Positions 60,701-64,000 of a DNA stretch of 64,000 bases are shown one piece after another (positions within the stretch are counted from its first letter, which is position 1; each line of letters begins with the position of its first letter). The translations under genes were made by a program, and so were the position numbers. This stretch comes from Leguminivora glycinivorella (Eukaryota > Arthropoda > Insecta > Lepidoptera > Tortricidae), in the NCBI RefSeq assembly GCF_023078275.1, contig NC_062990.1:13469549-13533548 (forward strand), in the 5' to 3' direction. Under the pieces are notes generated by a model. It saw only the letters and a list, made by a program, of their open reading frames with translations, was not told the DNA's origin and did no database searches.

Positions 60701-63700
60701 CTGAAAATCGGAAAATCCACGCATTTATAAAACGTTTGTTATTTAGAGTACTTAATAAATACTAATATTAAACTTTAATTACTATTTATATTAATATAGC
60801 TGTTTTTTTTTTCAACTATTAGGATTATATAGCTGTTCAATTTTATTAGTTTTTTCTATAAGTATAAGGTGATGTTCTTTTATTCGGTGCAGATTATTTA
60901 ACCAATTATACTTTACTTAAAGAAAAAAATACTTACTTTAAACGGAGATGAACATGCTCGTTTTTTTGTTTCATTTACAGATCATTATTTTTTTCTGTTT
61001 TTTTTCCTAAAAAATAGTGCGCATGTGTGTGCACATTGTTTTTTTTATGCTGAGAGACATGATTTGAAATAAACTTGAAGATAAATTTTATACAGTCTAT
61101 TCTTTATCATAATACTTACACGCAACTGCAAGAAATAAAATTATTAAATATTAAATATTTATTTTGTCCGCTTTACTTTAAATATTTTTTTAAAAATAAT
61201 ATTCAAAGTGCATTCTTTCTGTACTTTAGTACAAATTTGTCATTATCATTAAAAAAATATGTATATCGTGATGTCATTTTCTTTTCAAAATTAGGATATA
61301 ATTATACATATTAGTAACTTATTACCTTGTCTTTAGTCTTGGCAAAGAGTTTTTTGGCTGTCTGAAAAACAAGAATATTATTTCAATGTTATGTAAGAAA
61401 ATTAATGGAAAGAGGCTCAGGATCAGGACAGGTGGTGACTGGCGATCTCTCGTTTCGGAGGCCAAGATTCACTTTGGATCACTGAGCCAAAATAGTTAGT
61501 TATAAGTTAATTAATAATAAAATTCATTTTACTATCGTTCTGTTATTTTAACTTTCACGATTCTGACACATATTTAAAATTACTAACGGTACTTAACAGT
61601 AATACACGATTAAGTCCCGTTTGAAATATTAAATATTTATGTTGTGTTTTTTTTTTACTTTAAACCGCGTTTTCACCTATAGTTCTGGTTTGAGGAACCA
61701 AAATTCTTTTATTCAGTCTTTTTTTTTTACGTCACTGAAAAAATAATATACTTACAACTGCAGTATTTTTTGCTTCACGCATAGTCTGAAAACAGACGTG
61801 CAAAAAGGCGTAATAGTGGCAAAATCGCATTGTCGTTCTATTTTCTTACTTAACTACATATGTTGATTCAACGACACATATACTTTGTCATTTTTTTATT
61901 TCTACTTTTAATGTATAATTACTACGTTAGTGATTCATGTAACGCTAAACAAGTAATATTGCTTTAATAGTTAATGCTGAGTTGCCACAGCGCGCTGCGC
62001 TACCGATACCGTTGCGTAAAATTCATGATAATATTTTTCCCCTCACTAGCTCGGAAACACGTGTTTTGTCCTTTAATGCGGGTAAAAACGCATTTATCCA
62101 CTAGTGGGTTTGTGTGGGTTTGATTAAAGTGGGTGAATCTAGTGATGAAGATGATTTACCACCTGTGGAACTAAGTTTTGTGTTACACACATGTGCAAAT
62201 TTATTTTACTTCTCGTGTGTTGGAAAACGCTCGCTTCGCTCGTGGTTCTATTCTCACTATAGAATCCTTTCACTTGCTCGTTTTTCAATTCCACACTCTG
62301 TGTTAAAATAAAATACAACTTTGGACCCTTGTATAACAAATAACTATTGCACTTTCGTATCTACTTAATAAAACTGTTTATATTACCTTTGCATTTTTTG
62401 TTCCTGTCAAAAGATGTGGTTTGCGCTGTAAAAAAAACAAGCAAACTACATTTTTTTTTATTACAAATGGGCTTACTCATTACCTAATAGACAAGGACTT
62501 TTATTGTTGATCCACTTCTAGCTCATTTTATACTGGAACGTCATAGCTAAATAACTATGCTTAACTATGATATATCCAGTATAAAATGAGTTAGAAGTGG
62601 ATCAACAATAGGCTACTTGACCCTTTTTAGGGTTCCGTAGTCAACTAGGAACCCTTATAGTTTCGCCATGTCTGTCTGTCCGTCCGTCCGTCCGTCCGTC
62701 CGTCCGTCCGTCCGTCCGTCCGTCCGTCCGTCCGTCCGTCCGTCCGTCCGTCCGCGGATAATCTCAGTAACCGTTAGCACTAGAAAGCTGAAATTTGGTA
62801 CCAATATGTATATCAATCACGCCAACAAAGTGCAAAAATAAAAAATGGAAAAAAATGTTTTATTAGGGTACCCCCCCTACATGTAAAGTGGGGGCTGATA
62901 TTTTTTTTCATTCTAACCCCAACATGTGATATATTGTTGGATAGGTATTTAAAAATGAATAAGGGTTTACTAAGATCGTTTTTTTATAATATTAATATTT
63001 TCGGAAATAATCGCTCCTAAAGAAAAAAAAAAGTGCGTCCCCCCCCACTAACTTTTGAACCATATGTTTAAAAAATATGAAAAAAATCACAAAAGTAGAA
63101 CTTTATAAAGACTTTCTAGGAAAATTGTTTTGAACTTGATAGGTTCAGTAGTTTTTGAGAAAAATACTGAAAACTACGGAACCCTACACTGAGCGTGGCC
63201 CGACACGCTCTTGGCCGGTTTTTTTAAAGTCTGTCTTATATGATTAAGTACTGTTCAAATAACGGAAATAAAATATTACCATATTTTATTATGACAAAAA
63301 CAGCAGAAAATATTTTTAAGTATACTTTTACGTAATCAGGCGCAGTCATGTATAGATTATCTGTGCGTCAGGTCATTTTATTCGAAAACAACATTTTGTA
63401 ACTTTTTAAGTATGAAGGCATAAACTTCAATATGTCAGTGATTGTTTTGACATGCAGTAAGGTTCGAATTCAATGACGTCACTTCAACGCTGACAACGTT
63501 TTCGGTGGCTAAAATAAATAAAAAAATACGCATATTTTTAATCGAAAATACATAGTCAAAATACACTTTTTATACCCAAAATCTATAAAGATGTTTTTTT
63601 TTATGTCAAATATTACAAAATACAATAATTTACTGTGCTAAATTCGATATGAGTCTAGTAGCCTGTTTAGAGGAGCTTAGTTTATATTTTTTTTAACTAA

Positions 63701-64000
63701 TAGCAAATTATTTACCTCCAACTGTAAAATAAAATAGATAAATGTAATAAAATGTTGCTTTAAGTATTACATGTGTATGTAAAACACGTATTCCTTGATT
63801 TCCACATCAAAAGGAGAGAACCTTTTGATGTTTCTATCATGCTTATCCAATGTTAGGTTTAAATACCTATTAAGAGGCCTAACGCCTTGGAAAGATACTT
63901 CAAGGGTCAATCGCAGAAAATTTGTACCTTTTGGATTTCGTAACGAAACTGATGAATTTTGTAACGAAACTGATAAAATAAAAGCATCTATCAGTATGGA
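45621..64000 (-). CDS. Microexon gene D (5' end outside window): predicted secreted protein, unknown function
   Basis: I do not recognise this gene. Twenty-one exons totalling 666 nt (221 residues) are in the window; the signal-peptide exon must lie to the right of 64000. Order, length and residues match gene C through almost the whole gene. The exon pairs include DFDSITTYH with HIGEATARD (27 nt each), two 57-nt exons starting GG, LDELDSGEQK with GDDLSADEKK (30 nt), LNHVLLE with LNHMISQ (21 nt), two 63-nt exons, DKENAPMAAKV with SQETAPAAAKL (33 nt) and VSQVLTQ with LSQVMTK (21 nt). Intron positions are therefore old, while exon sequences have diverged heavily. The introns are filled with fold-back elements, SINEs and a Helitron-like element, making the gene more than 18 kb long for a small protein. 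Confidence 0.75.
46441..47448. mobile_element. 1-kb inverted-repeat element
   Basis: The ends 'caattggacagtgttatgga' and 'tccataacaccgtccaattg' are inverted copies with one mismatch. The interior is AT-rich with scattered 'aattcg...cg' motifs and no convincing ORF. A different inverted-repeat element (46211-46403, ends aatttggggtgagt) lies just to its left. Confidence 0.7.
47607..47855. mobile_element. Short inverted-repeat MITE
   Basis: The left end 'tacagggtgtccataac' pairs with 'acgggacacccggta', and inner arms share 'gtcaaaacgaaaa' with 'ttttcgttttggcgtt'. Confidence 0.6.
47919..63969 (-). CDS. Gene D internal microexons in the window (20 exons of 3-63 nt)
   Basis: In transcript order: 63928-63969 FRYKIHQFRYEIQK; 63716-63721 LE; 62387-62425 RKPHLLTGTKNAK; 61756-61785 TMREAKNTAV; 61326-61361 TAKKLFAKTKDK; 61120-61125 LR; 60647-60649 V; 60318-60344 DFDSITTYH; 59002-59058 GGKVEIIVTKLSAMRKKLN; 58443-58472 LDELDSGEQK; 58075-58077 L; 57500-57520 LNHVLLE; 52193-52255 (21 codons, GISNEAIK to KLMRTL); 51930-51962 DKENAPMAAKV; 51413-51415 L; 51196-51216 VSQVLTQ; 51020-51043 KLNDVTKE; 50124-50165 KIKKLVSQKTGLDL; 49004-49024 TNENFLK; 47919-47936 PGNVDQ. 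All are phase 0 and flanked by AG/GT. Several (57500, 52193, 51930) were found only because gene C predicted an exon of that length at that point in the order. Confidence 0.78.
48147..48462. mobile_element. Two adjacent palindromic elements
   Basis: 48147-48279 folds on 'ggggggttaccatgacgt' against 'acgtcatggtaacccccc'; 48295-48462 folds on 'taacaaacgtatgccgc' against 'gcggcgtacgtttgtta'. Both lie in a gene D intron. Confidence 0.65.
49504..49740. mobile_element. Fold-back MITE
   Basis: The termini 'taaggcactggtcccaccgc' and 'gcggtgggaccagtgcctta' are exact inverted copies. Arms extend about 110 bp with internal matches around 'tatagccgatagct'. Confidence 0.8.
49915..50055 (+). mobile_element. 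LINE ORF2 C-terminal scrap
   Basis: A short stretch translating as RWLDVVTEDIEEN...DRGKWRRL, typical of the end of RTE-type LINE polyproteins as I remember them, in a gene D intron. Similar 3' scraps lie at 13185-13340, 15340-15410, 34310-34400, 45480-45605 and 61405-61505. Confidence 0.5.
50213..50515 (+). repeat. SINE-like repeat ending 'gccaccgacgtagtataaaa', copy in gene D
   Basis: Starts 'gagggtgcggtgtgctgatg'. Contains an inserted inverted duplication around 'ggtgaccgctttcca', unlike the 59156 copy. Confidence 0.7.
52857..53013. mobile_element. Fold-back element
   Basis: The left arm 'caagtgggtgataggcgtac' is inverted at 52985-53013 (gtacgtctatcacccactt). It is in a gene D intron. Confidence 0.65.
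53224..53459 (+). mobile_element. Non-autonomous Helitron-like element
   Basis: It starts 'ccatactaatattataaatg' and ends 'gcgagcgaagccgcagcaaaggctagt', matching the layout of the Lep1-type Helitron-derived family of Lepidoptera as I remember it, including a CTAGT end. No terminal inverted repeat is seen. Confidence 0.65.
53622..53750. mobile_element. Fold-back MITE with TCCGATATCGGA core
   Basis: Arms 'tccgttttcacattatccga' and the inverted copy ending at 53750 enclose about 60 bp. Each arm itself contains the palindrome tccgatatcgga. Confidence 0.7.
54233..55837. mobile_element. 1.6-kb element with many degenerate GCATAAC/GTATAAC motifs, in opposite orientation at its two ends
   Basis: From 54240 to 55060 the motif (G/T)CATAAC or GTATAAC recurs about every 15-30 bases (attcgcataac, ttacgcataac, tttggtataac). 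From about 55690 to 55820 it recurs as GTTATGC/GTTATAC. A separate inverted-repeat element (55156-55543, ends aaggtacagcggggcaaat) is nested inside. No ORF is evident. Confidence 0.6.
59156..59429 (+). repeat. SINE-like repeat ending 'gccaccgacgtagtataaaa', second copy in gene D
   Basis: The best-preserved copy of the family, directly abutting a minus-oriented tRNA-headed SINE at 59439-59655. Confidence 0.7.
59439..59655 (-). mobile_element. tRNA-headed SINE, inverted copy
   Basis: Reverse complement of the 8689-8935 element, with B-box ggattcgaacc on the minus strand. Confidence 0.8.
59788..59929. mobile_element. Fold-back element
   Basis: Arms 'gttacagtcactggcataag...tttctgtaccttgtc' and 'gacaaggtacagaaatt...gccggtgactgtac' are inverted copies. 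Confidence 0.65.
60006..60068. repeat. Perfect 28-bp hairpin
   Basis: The left arm (60006-60033, starting ccaggctacaaaacaccgcc) and right arm (60041-60068) are exact complements around a 7-base loop. It lies inside a dispersed repeat (59958-60280) whose diverged relative is at 49089-49440. Confidence 0.85.
62502..62610. mobile_element. Fold-back element
   Basis: Arms 'attgttgatccacttctagc' and its inverted copy near 62590-62610 enclose about 40 bp, in the gene D intron left of exon 62387-62425's upstream neighbour. Confidence 0.7.
62629..63222 (-). repeat. Dispersed 'gccaagagcgtgtcgggcc' repeat with (CCGT)n array
   Basis: The reverse complement of the 41783-42322 copy, running from 'agggttccgtagtcaactag' through a (CCGT)n run at about 62675-62755 to 'cgacacgctcttggccggtt'. 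A partial copy is at 45335-45480. The CCGT run is far longer here than the short GGAC run in the other copy. Confidence 0.8.

Noticed and set aside
62675..62755. (CCGT)n run considered as a CRISPR-like or regulatory array
   Set aside because: It is a 4-bp microsatellite inside a dispersed repeat; there are no spacers.

Overview
The window looks like a moth or butterfly (Lepidoptera) nuclear genome. It is AT-rich, has almost no long ORFs outside retroelements, and is packed with repeats I associate with Lepidoptera: tRNA-headed SINEs, a Helitron-type element ending in CTAGT, the family carrying the 'gccaagagcgtgtcgggcc' segment, LINE 3' ends and many short fold-back elements. No bacterial, organellar or viral genes are seen. 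The order assignment rests on repeat style and is an inference.

The main content is a cluster of four related genes made almost entirely of microexons, invisible to a long-ORF scan. I call them A (minus, 417-12287), B (plus, 13916-26182), C (minus, 28503-43079) and D (minus, 45621 to beyond the right edge). A, B and C each begin with a 21-23 codon exon encoding a signal peptide. All four then have about 20 or more internal exons of 3-63 nt, and B, C and D end in an exon with a shared two-cysteine C-terminus (KK-[ST]-[LM]-C-x8/9-C-V-x-Q-x-K). With one exception (47 nt, in B), every exon I call is a multiple of three, phase 0 at both ends, stop-free in that frame and bounded by AG/GT. Exon order, exon lengths and residues match between the paralogues, most clearly C against D, which is strong internal evidence that the microexons are real. 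Fifteen of them are only 3 nt long. I do not recognise the family. Secreted, lysine-rich, helix-prone proteins of about 240-275 residues are predicted; a silk/gland, salivary or reproductive secretion is a guess.

Layout: 1-416, a tRNA-like SINE head. 417-12287, gene A, with a glycine/serine-rich last exon instead of the two-cysteine one. 12288-13915, a divergent intergenic region. 13916-26182, gene B, whose middle contains a tandem triplication of a three-exon block with transposons inserted into individual copies. 26183-28502, a tail-to-tail intergenic region with a retroelement fragment encoding a CCHC finger and a PD-(D/E)XK-like nuclease. 28503-43079, gene C, with a nearly complete but inactivated LINE in one intron. 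43080-45620, a repeat-filled spacer. 45621-64000, gene D, 5' end missing.

Coordinates were read by hand from splice consensus and paralogue comparison. No transcript evidence was available, so exon ends and the completeness of each exon list are predictions.
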